From NCBI RefSeq assembly GCF_024323335.1, contig NC_066579.1, positions 252,519,575-252,583,574 on the forward strand: 64,000 nucleotides of DNA. The letters run 5' to 3'. Position 1 is the stretch's first letter. Each line of letters starts with the position of its first letter. Both the position numbers and the translations under genes were made by a program. The notes beneath the pieces are model-generated. The model was not told the origin of the DNA. It worked only from the letters and a program-made list of their open reading frames with translations, and ran no database searches. Source of the stretch: Lathyrus oleraceus (taxonomy: Eukaryota; Streptophyta; Magnoliopsida; Fabales; Fabaceae). Below are positions 9,727 through 20,477 of the stretch, piece after piece.

Positions 9727-10962
9727 TTAGACCTTCCAGTTCCCTGGTACGCACGATCTTATCCATTGATCAATTTCACAGTCACTGTCAATTTCCTTAC
9801 CCACCGCACCAGTGTGACTTGAGTCTAGCATTCCCGCACTGATGAAGGTAAACAGCGGACGACGTCCTCTGTTTTGCTCAGACGAGTCTTGATCTGGCTG
9901 ATAGCCAATCCCAAACATGTTCGCCTTTACCACAATGCCTATGATTTTTCCCCAGCCTGGGATCCCTCCATTTCTCACCACTTCCACTGCCTGCTTGTAA
10001 GAAGAAATGGACGGCTTTTTCTCTTTCTCAACACCAATGGCATTTTCCACCTTGACGGTTTCAGCTGCCAGACTGGGTGCTTTACGTCTTGCATCGTCCA
10101 TTTCTACTTCAATCATTCCTCGAATTGTTTCCCCCATCATTGCATGCCCATTTGTGGCGACAGCCGCACAACAGTTATCAATACCAGGGAAAGCCCCACT
10201 CTTCCTTAGATGCTTCTGAACCACAGGCATTGGAATTTTTAACTGATCATCCTCAGTCACCTCTATCCCTCTCTTGTCCTTCGACATTACTTTCACTTTT
10301 ACAGGACCATGCCTTGGCACGAGGTTAGCACTATCATCTGCCATCGGTGCAAAATTGATGGCTTTAGACTCCACCAAGTCCTGGACCACATGCTTAAAAG
10401 CTTTGCAATCCTCAATGTGATGTCCGGGTGCCCCAGCATGGAACTCGCACCTGACATTCTCATCGTAACTGGCAACCCTCTGATCCGGTTTCCCCGGAAT
10501 CAATGTCCTCGGCTGCACCAACCCAAGATCCTTCAATCTTTTAAACAGAGAGGCGTAAGTCACAGGCAGCCTATTGAAATGACGATCTATCGTCCTCCTT
10601 CTCACTTGGCACCCAGCTCTTTGTGTCCTCTGTTGAGGTGACTGTTGTCGCTGTGGTGCAGGTGAATCACCAACAGGAATGGTTACGGCGGCAGCATAAG
10701 GGTGGTAACGATCCTTACTGTATTCTCTTTTAGTCTGCACACCACCTGATTCAACCTTCTTCTTGAAATGACCCCTGTCAGGGGTCTTCTTTACTACGGA
10801 CGACGGAGCCTTTCCCTGAACTTTCTCCGCTAGCAACCATTTCTCAATCTTCTCCACCTTTTCAGCAATTACCTTCTGCCCCAAGGCGATCCCCTGCACG
10901 ACTTTGAACAACTCTCTCATCATCTCTTTCAGTTCAAGGATGTCGGCGTTGTGTGGCTCCAT
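9727..10962 (-). pseudogene. Ogre gag-protease remnant (411-aa open frame with in-frame deletions)
   Basis: The frame starts with a coiled-coil-like leader (LKEMMRELFKVVQG, IAEKVEKIEKWLL; residues 10-45). It then jumps straight to the basic, proline-rich C-terminal gag region with a zinc-knuckle-like CEFHAGAPGHHIEDC (about residue 172). The large capsid (retrotrans_gag) domain expected between them is missing. The end of the frame resembles the linker after protease (PGWGKIIGI), but the protease core itself is absent. The frame stays open across these deletions. It cannot supply capsid or protease activity. Confidence 0.8.
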
Positions 10963-12172
10963 TGGCCTGAGTTTGTCGAGCCTGGGGAGGGTATCTGGGC
11001 GGAAAAGCGGTGCGCACCAGTTAGATACTGATACCTACAAAACAGCAAATAGGTTAACATGCATGAATGCAACGTCTATCCATACGAGGAAGCTTCTGTC
11101 TTTTGATTCTGGTTTCATCGAGACGGACAATATTTCATCAATAACATTCCGACATCTGGATGTCTCTCAACCAAATTCTTAATCAGTAATACTCCCCATA
11201 TGGCTAGGCGTAGGTTAGGTGCAGATGAATGCAAAATGGGAATGATGTTGATGCGTGAATGCAATGCACTGTGCCCTCCTCCAAGTCATCTGAACTTCTA
11301 CTGCACTGAAGCCCGATCTCTGAACCGATCACAACCATCTGAGGTACGGAGCAAACACAAGTCCGACTCGGGAGCTCCGAAATAAACGGAACGGAATAAT
11401 ACATCACCATCATCACCAGACAATCTCTGAGCAAATAACCATAATCCTCTTAATCGGCCCGGGGAATCCTGAAATAAACGGATCCCCACTGATAAATAAT
11501 ACGGACAGCACTCCGGCGTCTTAATAAATGACCATAAATCCGACTTATAAATATGACTCTGATCAACGGAACCAATAGTCACCATCAAAGTCACCATCTG
11601 AACATGCATCTGTAAGAATCACCCTCCCCTCACAGGTAAATTCTAATCAGGTTATCCTAAGGCGGACAATAGCCTCGACAATCGGGCAAAGATACTCAAT
11701 GGGTTTGCCCTTTCGGGTGTGCCATTGTAGCTCTCCTGAGATCGTCTAAACCAAAGATCCGGGAAATGATCGGTCACTGAAGTCAATAGCTCAGATGAAG
11801 TGACTCAACCAGAGTGGAGTACCCCACAAAGGAAGAGCACTATCAAATGAACCTCGTCCGGCTTGTGGTACATCACATTGCCAAGCACATGTTGACCTAA
11901 CATGAAGGAGGAAACATGAGACCACACTAATCCTAGGTGTATACTCGGGCCTGGGTTTTAGCCCCACTCAGAACACCCACCCCAAAACAACGGAACCACC
12001 TGCACAGAGGACGGCAACATGATAGTATGATGCATGCAAGTATATATGCAAATATATACACAGTCAGAATAATAAATGCAATAAATAGCAGCACAAGCAA
12101 CCTAAACTATCCTAGAACGCTAGGAGAGACTCGCTTAGGGAAGATGGACCAGCACAGGTCAACATCTTATAG
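10963..12172. other. Ogre 5' untranslated region between primer site and gag
   Basis: About 1.2 kb of internal sequence. Autonomous Ogre elements carry an extra ORF1 here. The frames present (for example 11434-11204 on the minus strand) are short and show no recognisable domain, so ORF1 appears lost or degraded. Confidence 0.55.
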
Positions 12173-12190
12173 TCCCCAGCAGAGTCGCCA
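12173..12190 (-). other. Primer binding site of the Ogre-type element
   Basis: Two bases inside the 5' LTR end, the minus strand reads TGGCGACTCTGCTGGGGA. The TGG start complements a tRNA CCA end. Ogre elements are described as primed by tRNA-Arg, and the sequence is of that type; I could not check it against a tRNA set. Confidence 0.8.
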
Positions 12191-12382
12191 GCTGTCGCAT
12201 CCGCGAAAAACAACTGGCCGGGCTAAAACAAAAACAACACAGAGCCGCCACCGTGCGTTATTTATCCCAAAAGAGGGAAAGGAAACGCTCAGAGTAAACC
12301 TGGAAAAAGCATGGTCTCGCGACCAAAGAGAAAGGGTACGGGAGTCGGTTACGCAAGGGGAAGGTATTAGCACCCCTCACGT

Positions 12383-12398
12383 CCGTCGTACTCGACGG
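12383..12398 (-). repeat. Conserved U5 hairpin of Ogre-type LTR
   Basis: CCGTCG-TACT-CGACGG is a perfect 6-bp inverted repeat with a four-base loop, within a block (about 12340-12410) that is nearly identical in the solo LTR at 34840-34915. A diverged copy in opposite orientation lies at 51939-51954. Confidence 0.7.
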
Positions 12399-12496
12399 GA
12401 TCCACGCTCAAAAGATAGAAAAAGGTTGCTAAAACAAACATCACACACACACACACTGAAGACAACACAGGTGGGAGAAGAGGGGAGAGGGCTCGC

Positions 12497-12556
12497 TAGG
12501 ACATCGCATCCTATGCCTACGTATCTCGTCTGGAACGAGAATCAGAGTTGTCGTAG
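12497..12556 (-). repeat. Leader double-hairpin module A1 (Ogre 5' LTR)
   Basis: Hairpin 1: TAGGA (12497-12501)/TCCTA (12509-12513). Hairpin 2: TCTCGT (12524-12529)/ACGAGA (12535-12540), loop CTGGA. An outer arm CTACG (12517-12521)/CGTAG (12552-12556) encloses hairpin 2. It lies in the LTR part downstream of the TATA box. Confidence 0.75.
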
Positions 12557-12604
12557 TTCGGCTCACGCACGCCAAATAAGACACACACAAACACGGGCAA
12601 ACTT

Positions 12605-12706
12605 GGAACTCGAACGCCAATTGCTGGACTTACATCGGCTTCCGAACCAAACAAACACAATCAGGATACGGACAGCCAATCGCTGGGCTTACATCCATAT
12701 CCTGAC
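12605..12706 (-). repeat. Two GCCAAT-CGCTGG-CTTACAT units in the Ogre LTR
   Basis: Two roughly 44-bp units (12605-12648 and 12664-12706) share GCCAATyGCTGGrCTTACATC. In the second, GGATACGGA at the left pairs with TCCATATCC at the right at eight of nine positions. Four related units occur in the solo LTR at 35228-35447. Confidence 0.65.
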
Positions 12707-12758
12707 ACACAAAAGGGTTAACAAGCAAACACACACAAAAAGAAAAAAGGTGCCCGGA

Positions 12759-12819
12759 GAGACCTCGCACGGTCTCCTGCCTACGTACCTCATCTGGTAT
12801 GAGGATCAGGGCGACGTAG
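12759..12819 (-). repeat. Leader double-hairpin module A2 (Ogre 5' LTR)
   Basis: Hairpin 1: GAGACC (12759-12764)/GGTCTC (12771-12776). Hairpin 2: CCTCAT (12788-12793)/ATGAGG (12799-12804), loop CTGGT. Outer arm: CTACGT (12781-12786)/ACGTAG (12814-12819). The layout is as in A1, with different but paired stems. Confidence 0.8.
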
Positions 12820-14989
12820 TTCCCCTGAACGGGAAAGAAATTCTAACCAGATACAAAGGGGGACACACTACTAGGGAGCTGGACTCGAGCCTAGATGTTA
12901 TCATGCATCATTGCCTTATGTTATGGTTTCTATCTACCTGCACAACATCAAGCTAATCCTAACCAGGAAAAAGCAAAACACACATGCTCAATCAAAATAA
13001 AGCAAACATTCACAAGTAGCACACACTATATCCAGTCAAGTGAGGCTCAAACAAGGGTGAGGCTGCAAGAGCAAGCCAACTGTGTCAGGGTGGTGTTCGC
13101 TCTTAACCCTGACATTGAGAGTCAGGGTGAAGCAGATGAAAGGTGAGTGAAGATGAGACTTCACAGCTCTTATCCCTGGCCAGGGAGAGCTTCAGACAAA
13201 GGAGCGTGGGTTCAGGAAGTGGGAACCCTTCTACACTCAAGACTCTGACTCAACTGATCTTGGGTTAATGTCCCAATGCATCAACACAGTGGTGTGAGCA
13301 GAGGGACGACTCAACAAGAGTAGCAGGGGATGGATTGCACATCCCTTGGGTTCTGCCAATTGCCTCATAGAGGTCTTTACCTGCTTGGGGACAAAGTTAA
13401 ACAATCACAAACATCGCCTCTTAAGGAGGACTTCAGACAGTTGCCTGGCCAAGTAACAGGCCAGGTCTTCCAGACTACATGGAGACAAGAGAGTCTACCT
13501 CAATTGGTTTATACAACCAAGCAGCAGCACAGCAAGTTCAAAGATGAACTGTTAGCGACTAAAGTACCTGAAATCAATCTAATTCAGTCAGTATACCAAT
13601 CACACAGTCAAAACAGACAGTATAAAAACCAACAGACAATGTATAATTAGACAATGCACTATGCAAAGCACAATCAACTCAAGTGAGCCAAGCACAAGCT
13701 CAAAGCAAGTGAGCCAAGCATCCTACAAAACACACAAGTTAGTTCACAACAATTAACCAAATTCAATCAACTTGAATTAACATCCTCAAAGCATTTGCTT
13801 CTTCAACCTGAAAATCACATCCAAACGTGAGAAACAAGACCACTAGGACAAGCCTAGGGTCAAAAGGAGATGAAAAATCCAAAACAGCAAGTGAAAATTA
13901 CCCAAAATCACAATCAAACAATTTAGAAACAAAACCAATTGGTCCCATGCTCATATCATTCACCCTTATCATTTCATGAACAAAATAACACAAAACATGC
14001 AATTTGGAAACACATTAGAGCAAACAGAATGATCACAATCAAATCAATATCAAAACAGCTCAATAAATTCCACAAACATTCAAGCCTAAACAGAACACAT
14101 TGAATGAGTAGCATACCAATTTTCATGCTATTTGGATCAAGGGAAGTAGGTCAATTAAATTCATAAAGTCCAGACAAGCTTATACAAGCTCAAACAATGC
14201 CACAAATCATGTATCAACTTTAGGCAAGTGTAAAACATAAATGGCATAAGATAAATGAACCACACCAAGCCAAAATAAAATTAAACATGTTAAGAATCAA
14301 TCCACAAAATTTCACATCCATCCAATTAATAACCAGAATTTCACAAATCAAATGCCAACATGTGTCACAAAAAGTCAACAAATGACTAAACAGCAAACAA
14401 AAATCCCAATCAAATAAGAAATGCCATCAATAAATCCAGAGAAATTCACATGTATTCTCAACATCCATATGTAATCTCATACAAAAATCCAGGGCAAAAA
14501 AACATAGCATAGGCATGGAAACAAAATTCGTGAACATGGCATAATATAGTGTGACACACATTGTCACACTCAACTTGATCACATCACATCTCTCTAACCA
14601 GGGACTCAAAATTAGCAAACTATATACCAAAATCACCAGGAAAGAGTCAAGAACATGCATGTAAAATTTCACACATTTTGGATAAGGCATCAAGATTTCA
14701 TGGTCAATATGGCAAAACATATACACAAATGATACATTCAAACAATCCCTAGGCATTTAATTTTTCCACACGTGCACAAAAATATTAAAAATCACCATAA
14801 AAAAGTACACATCACAAGGAGAATGGTGAAAAAAGTCTCATCAAATTTGGATCAAAAATGAGCTAGATATGGATTTTTGATGTTGAGAAAAAAATAAAAA
14901 TAAAAATAAAAAAGTTGAACAAGCAAGTGAAGCACATGAAAACATAATGAAAATTAATGGAAAAGCAAAGTGGAAAAGTGACATAGCAC

Positions 14990-15043
14990 GGACTCGAATC
15001 CTGTACGCAGTGGTCACAGGCGCTCTCACCAACCACTAGGCCA
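14990..15043 (-). repeat. tRNA/SINE-like Pol III promoter boxes inside the Ogre LTR (5' copy)
   Basis: This is the second copy of the A-box/B-box pair, in the 5' LTR, on the same strand as the element. The related solo LTR keeps a B-box-like GAGTTCGATCC near 37344-37356 but no clear A box. Confidence 0.45.
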
Positions 15044-15832
15044 AGGAGGCATGCTGTACAGTAGGACCGAACGGTGGTCTAATAAGGCAGCGCGCACAAA
15101 CACGGGATTTCATGAACAGTACCGCGCGAATGGATCTAACATATGTTTTTTTGAAATTTTTCAAGTTCTTCATGACATTCATACATTCATAGGCTCAAGA
15201 ACAAATGTTCACCAAATTGGACAAACTTTATATCAACGGAAAGATCTTTCAACGTACATCATGAATCCATAATTATTTTGATCTAATTCTTGATAAATAA
15301 AAAAAATCGAAGCAAAACATGTTTGTGCACAAAACTTCAAATCATCATAACTTCCTCGTTTCTCAACCAAATTTAGTGGTTCAAATTGCAGAATTCTCTA
15401 CATTCAAAGATCTATCTAAAGCATCAAACAAATTCAAGAATTATTGAGGTCGAAAAATCACCTTCAATGATGTACAGTTGTGAATTCGTGCGTTTTCCAC
15501 CTTGTAATGCCAAAACAGATCTTCTATGATGCTTGAGTTGATGAATGAAGCAAGTCTTGGATGTTAATTGTGCACGATCTTGATGAAATCTTGAATTGCC
15601 ATTGTTGCACCTCACTTTAACAGTCCAAAATTTGGCTTGGAAATGAGGAAATCTTGCTTCAATTAGCTTCAATAATGCATATAGATGATGAATGGATGAA
15701 GATCAATGCAAAGTTTTTGAAGAAATTGCAAATTTTTGGAAAAAAAGTGAGAGAGAAAGTGAAGAGGTTTTTGAGATTTTCAGATCTAGAATGAAATTCT
15801 GTTATGATTAATCAAAAAACAGTTAGGATTAT

Positions 15833-15841
15833 GTTTATATA
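15833..15841 (-). promoter_or_regulatory. TATA-like box in the 5' LTR (Ogre)
   Basis: This is the copy in the 5' LTR that would drive genomic RNA. The minus strand reads TATATAAAC, about 1.27 kb from the LTR start. The conserved initiation-region block follows at about 15793-15811. Confidence 0.5.
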
Positions 15842-16556
15842 TGTATTATTAAACATGTTAGTAATCACAATTAGTGCTAATGAAGTGGATTAGTGAAAAT
15901 GCAAATTCATGCTAAATGGCAATTTGGTAATTTCACCCACACTTATGCAATGCAATGTAACAGTGGAATTTTTTTTGTTGCAGCAAGTTTCAAATGGTGT
16001 ATGTGAGCTAATGCAATTGGAATTATGTAAAAACCATGAATATTTCTCAAAATCACTTTTTCCCTCCACTTTTTAAAATTAATTCACTTGAAAAATGGAC
16101 TTTTTATGTGATGAGTTTTCATGACATGTGATGATGGATCATGATAGTACATGTAAAATGGAGTTTGCTCAAAGAAACCTCACTCAATTTGGCCTTGTGA
16201 ATCAAAAGTTATGCCACTTTGAAATTCAACTTTTTTGGACAATGATCAATCCATAACTTGCCAACCACACATGAGAAATGAGTGTTCTTGGACTTTTTGG
16301 AAAGGTGAGAGCAAGATCTACAACTTTAATGTTGGACAAAATTTCATTTGAAGCATTTTTGGACATGTAATTTTGAGGAGGAAAATTTCCATTTTTGGCA
16401 GTTTTCACTTACAAGTCACTTTCTATTTTTGGAAAGTTTCCATCTGACTTTATTTTCTTCATTCTTGATGTTTGAAATGTCAAATGAAACTTGTTTAGAC
16501 ATGAATGAAGTGTCTCTAACTCTCTCCCACCTCCAAATCCATCATTTCAGGCACAG

Positions 16557-16571
16557 TTGACCACAGTTGAC
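16557..16571. promoter_or_regulatory. W-box doublet in Ogre U3 (5' LTR)
   Basis: This is the same pair of TTGAC cores in the 5' LTR, upstream of the TATA box at 15833-15841. Binding is inferred from the motif only. Confidence 0.35.
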
Positions 16572-17109
16572 TTTTCTGACTGATAGATGAATTTGGCTAT
16601 GCACTGATCAAGTTGAGCCTCAATCCTCTGATGTAATGGCTCAATGATGAAACCCTAGCTTCCATAAGCTCAATACAATCATGAAATGATCCCCATATCC
16701 ATTGAAAACCCCATTTCCTTGCCAAGCCCTGATTGGCCCAATGCAGTTGATTAGGGTTGACCAGAGGTCAAAAACCCTAATCTCAAGGTATCTGATCAAG
16801 CAATGAATCCCTTGGTGATGATAAGACCATGATGATGATGATGTATCATTTCAACCAAAATCAAGCTCAACCCCCTTGAGGAATCAAGAAACCCTAATTT
16901 GTACCACACATCCTCAGATGATTAATGACCAATCCATAAACCCTCAGGCTTGAACCTTAACCTCTTTATCTTCTGACCAAGACTTATGAGGATGACTTGC
17001 ACAATGTTACCACATGATATGCAAATATGTAATGCCTAATGACCTACAAAATAATATGCAATATGTAAAGCTAGTCCCAAGAGAGGAGGGCAAATTTTGA
17101 GGTGTTACA

Positions 17110-19672
17110 CATGTCAGTTTGCATAGTCATGTTGATCCCTCTGTATTTGCTGGATCGCTTGCATCATTCCGTATGGCGCTCTTCCATCCTCTGGTTATGT
17201 CGTAACATCTCAGCATATATGTCTTCCATGTGAAGGAGAATTGCCATCCAAGGCGCAGCGGAATTTAAAAATTTCTCCATTTAGTGATCCTTACGAATGG
17301 GCATGATCAGTGATAGAATCGTTACCTCTTGTGGCGATTCAAACCTTTGGTGTAGATTTCTGATTATGATTAAAACCTTTGATACAGATCCACGGGGCGA
17401 TCATGAACGTTGAACGATGACAACGTCTCTACTCAGTCCACACGAACGGATTCCTTCAATCGCAGTGCTAGCTGTTATGAATGAAGGCTTTGAGTGAGAG
17501 AGAGATACGAAATTCCAACTCTTCAGTTGTGTTTTCTGTCTCAGTGAGTTATAATTCTTCTACCCAAGGGGTTCTATTTATAGAACCACTTGTGTGGGCT
17601 TCAAGCCAAAAAGCCCACTTAAGTGCATTTTGGCCCATATCTCATAATATGCCAAAATCACTTAAGTATTTGGTACCTTACCATATTTCGTATTCTACTT
17701 AAGTACATCGTACCTTACAATGTTCCTTAATTATTCTATCTCTCATCAATCCGTCCTTTGTGTGTGACCCTATAGGTTTTCGCGACGTTGGCAATTATAT
17801 TAAATCACGCATTTAACATAATAAACAGTGAGCGGTATCTAGCAACACATCACTGCTACCCAAGTCATGAAAATGTCATGTGATCTGACAAAACCTCCTG
17901 TGATAATAATTATGTGTATAATTACCCCTTTGCCCTTATGTCTATATTGAACACAAGGTATAGACCGTGTCACCCTTGTCCAGTTCAATATTGGGCCCAT
18001 AGACATTTATCCTGTTACGCAGGATTGGCAAATTCCATCTAGGACACTCATGTCCCTCAGCATGCTTCGTGGAGTACCCATCAACTGTCTTTATGGTTAT
18101 CCAATTACGGATACGTTGGATCAACAATAAAGCACTCGACTCTACATCTAGGATCCATAGTGGTTTCAGGTCGAAGAGTGGTATACACTATTATCACCAT
18201 GAGAATAACTTATGACACTTTGCATAACTTTCTATATAGTATTCTCATAGCGGGTCAATCTGGTATAAACATTACTCCTAATATTCATACATATGTTTAA
18301 GACTTGATAACTCTTTATCCATGATCCATGAGATGTGATCATCAGTCTACAAACATAATAGTCCTAATGCTTTAATGTTATCCCACTTCACATTAAAGCT
18401 CGACTACAGATACTTTAAGAATACTGCCCTTATGTTTAATGTGTTCTCATGATTAAGTCACACTTAATACATTAAACGGACTATCTATTCTAGGGACTCT
18501 ATTAATCAACCATAATAAAGAAAATGCCTTTAAATAATTCGATACAAGTACCAAAAGTATTGGCCTCTAGGGCTTACACCAACACCATGATGGCGGGTCG
18601 GCGCTCATTTCTTTGTTGGCTTCGGGAAGATGTCTCTACAACATGCTCAGGAGGTGGTTGTGGCACCTGTCGATCCAACTCTTCTTCAATTTCATCGGCT
18701 CCATTATCGTTAGGATCGTCTTCATTGGGCTCAGGAGAATTCAGATCGAAAATCCAATTTGCCATATTCTGTGGATCTATACGATTCTTGTTAGGCATAA
18801 TGATGCAGCGAACTATCTTGTTCCAAACCACATGGTGGTATCTCCCATCGTCTCTGATCTTGATGAGGTGCGAGGAGCGGCAATAGTCGATATTGAGGAA
18901 CTCGACCGGCAAGGCAGGTAAGTTGGCGAGCATATCCCCCCGATTTAGGCCTAATGCTATGGAGGTGATGATTCCTCCAACACAGAATGTCGTGTTGCCT
19001 CTCATGTAGGCAGCCTAGATGTTGGCCAACAAGAACAGGGTGGCATTGAACGCCACCGGAGTGAACACACAGTGAAGGAAGAAAAGCTCCTTAGAGTTTA
19101 CGTTATGGTCGTTGACTCTTCCAAAGACCGTGTGTCCTAAGACCCGGTGGAAATATTTGATAGCTGGGTTGTGAATGTACGTTGTGTTGAGCGCATCCCA
19201 GCTTATGACGTTCACGTTAGTGAGGCTGTGCCACACTCCAAATGCTATTTCCGACCATCCGTCAGGGATACAGCAGTGAACTCCATCTCCATGTTGGAAA
19301 CCAAGTATTCGCGTTATTTGAGTTTGGTTCAAGGAATACTCGGTGCCTAACATTCTAAATGTGGCGGCTCCGGTGAGAAACTGAGTTGCACCTGGAGGTG
19401 TTATATAGGAGAACGAACTCAGGAATTCCAGGGTCAGCGCCTCATAAGTTGGTTGTGGGTTGGTGTAGAGCTGCGTCAAACCAGAGGTGTTCAGCATCCA
19501 TCCCACGCTATTTGATAGCCCCAACTCTGTCAGACAGTCATTATCAACGTACCTCGTAGGTTGGACTGAACGTTGATAGAACTTGAGGTAGTTGTCTCTT
19601 TGTCGTTCGCTGGCTACTCTCTCTGAATGTGATATTTGAAAGGTCGGGAGCAGGTCTCTCTTGACGAGCCAT
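17110..19672 (-). pseudogene. Athila 3' ORF b, 'putative plant transposon protein' type, split by two insertions
   Basis: Start chosen at 19672 (MARQERPAPDLSNITF). A frameshift near 19600 leads into the main frame (19524-19015), with the family block LTLEFLSSFSY and a later TVFGRVND patch. A TAG stop at 19015-19017 follows, then the frame resumes (to 18590) with an acidic, proline-containing tail. Sequence continues after the CCATG duplication at 17225-17110 with a Q-rich, coiled-coil-like end, where the Ogre cuts it. The same fold is found in ORF a at 20478-21707, sharing LTLEFLSS and the HNPxIxYFxxxLxHTxFG pattern. These proteins occur in Athila-like elements; their role is unknown to me. 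I see no membrane segment supporting an envelope role. Confidence 0.65.
17231..18584 (-). mobile_element. Solo LTR of the copia A family
   Basis: In minus-strand reading it begins TGTTGGTGTAAGCCC (18584) and ends TCTCCTTCA (17231), the same termini and body as the LTRs of copia A at 41624-42970 and 48765-50152. It is flanked by a perfect 5-bp target duplication, CCATG at 17226-17230 and 18585-18589. No internal copia sequence is present, so the element was lost by LTR-LTR recombination. It interrupts the second Athila 3' ORF. Confidence 0.95.
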
Positions 19673-19894
19673 TGAGTGTGTGGATTGCAAATTTAGGTTT
19701 TGGTGGAAGAAATGGATTTCGTGAGTTATAGGGAACTCACTTGTTTCTTGCTTAAAATAGGAGGTGATGGAAGTGTTAATGGAGAAATAAGTGGTGCGAA
19801 TGGGATGGTTAAGGAAACAAAAGGAGTAGATGAGGAAGAAGAAGAGAAGTGCGTCTATTTTAATAGGGAAATAAAATGCGCCTTCTGGATCCAT

Positions 19895-20035
19895 GATGAG
19901 CGTCACAGGACTGTTACGGTCGTCAGGCGTAACGGTCTTGTGTAACGCTCATGCGTAACGGTCACATGCAACGGTCATATTCATATGTGACGGGCGTGAT
20001 GCTTCATGTGACGGTCGTCACATGCCACGGTCACA
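19895..20035. repeat. GTGACGGTCGTCAC-rich block between the two Athila 3' ORFs
   Basis: Clustered TGACG/CGTCA and related AACGGTC cores, including the exact 14-mer GTGACGGTCGTCAC at 20008-20021. The same 14-mer occurs in the Athila LTR (28928-28941) and twice in the copia A leader (43601-43614, 43722-43735). It is a 6-bp inverted repeat around two bases. TGACG is the core of TGA-type bZIP sites; binding is not shown. Confidence 0.6.
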
Positions 20036-20399
20036 TTTTTTTTCTTTTTTCAAAAACTCCAAAAAAATAAATAAAAAAATAAAAAAATAAAATAAAAAAA
20101 TTTACTGCATGCTTAATTTCTAACTATTTGCATGTTATGAGTGAGTTATACTGTCAGTACCATAGCAAAAATAGAGATTATTATAACTAGAAGAAGGTAA
20201 AGACAGTAACAGTATAGAAACACAGTAATAAAATAATTGCAGAGCAGTATAAAATAAAATAACAGCAGTAACAAAATTAAACTGACGAAGGTAAATTAAA
20301 TTGATCATAGAAGTAAAAGAAATAACAATGTCATTCATATTAAATGTAAATACTAAAGTTAAATGTGACATTAAGCATTAAAATAATAATAGCAATAAA

Positions 20400-20416
20400 G
20401 TGCCCCCTCCCCACAC
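20400..20416 (-). other. Polypurine tract-like run in the Athila element
   Basis: The minus strand reads GTGTGGGGAGGGGGCAC just after ORF a. It looks like an Athila polypurine tract, but no LTR start follows it, so it is either an internal tract or marks a rearranged 3' end. Confidence 0.45.
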
Positions 20417-20477
20417 TAAAACATAGCAGTGTCCTCATTGCTTTAATGTGAGTAGGAAAATTCAGCGATCAATGTAA

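Larger units (their letters stand above)
1..17109 (-). mobile_element. Ogre-type Ty3/gypsy LTR retrotransposon, internally deleted
   Basis: Sequence 1-3548 is repeated at 13563-17109. Between the copies lie gag-, RT- and integrase-like reading frames, all on the minus strand, so the 5' LTR is on the right and the 3' LTR on the left. The LTR is about 4.9 kb, begins TGTAACACC and ends GCGACA, and is followed by a primer site starting TGGCGAC; these features fit the Ogre/Tat lineage. About 1.37 kb of the 3' LTR lies outside the window, so the full element should be near 18.5 kb. Capsid, protease core, most of the second (archaeal-type) RNase H and most of integrase are missing. It is inserted in the second 3' ORF of an Athila-like element. 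The right flank begins CATGT; the left target duplication cannot be seen. Confidence 0.93.
12193..17109 (-). repeat. 5' LTR of the Ogre-type element (4917 bp)
   Basis: In minus-strand reading it begins TGTAACACCTC at 17109 and ends ATGCGACA at 12193, giving TG...CA termini next to the primer site. It matches 1-3548 almost perfectly: by eye about 8 substitutions or single-base gaps over 3.5 kb. A TATA-like box lies at 15833-15841, so a very long part of the LTR (about 3.6 kb) should be transcribed leader. That leader holds the hairpin modules and the GCCAAT units listed separately. Short ORFs inside it are not conserved as proteins. Confidence 0.92.

Noticed and set aside
11937..12956. 339-aa plus-strand open frame
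   Set aside because: It runs antisense through the Ogre 5' UTR and LTR and is rich in Arg, Thr and His with no domain. The same DNA is explained by hairpin modules and LTR structure.
17481..17702. 73-aa frame in the solo copia LTR
   Set aside because: It lies wholly inside LTR sequence and has no counterpart frame kept open in the other LTR copies.
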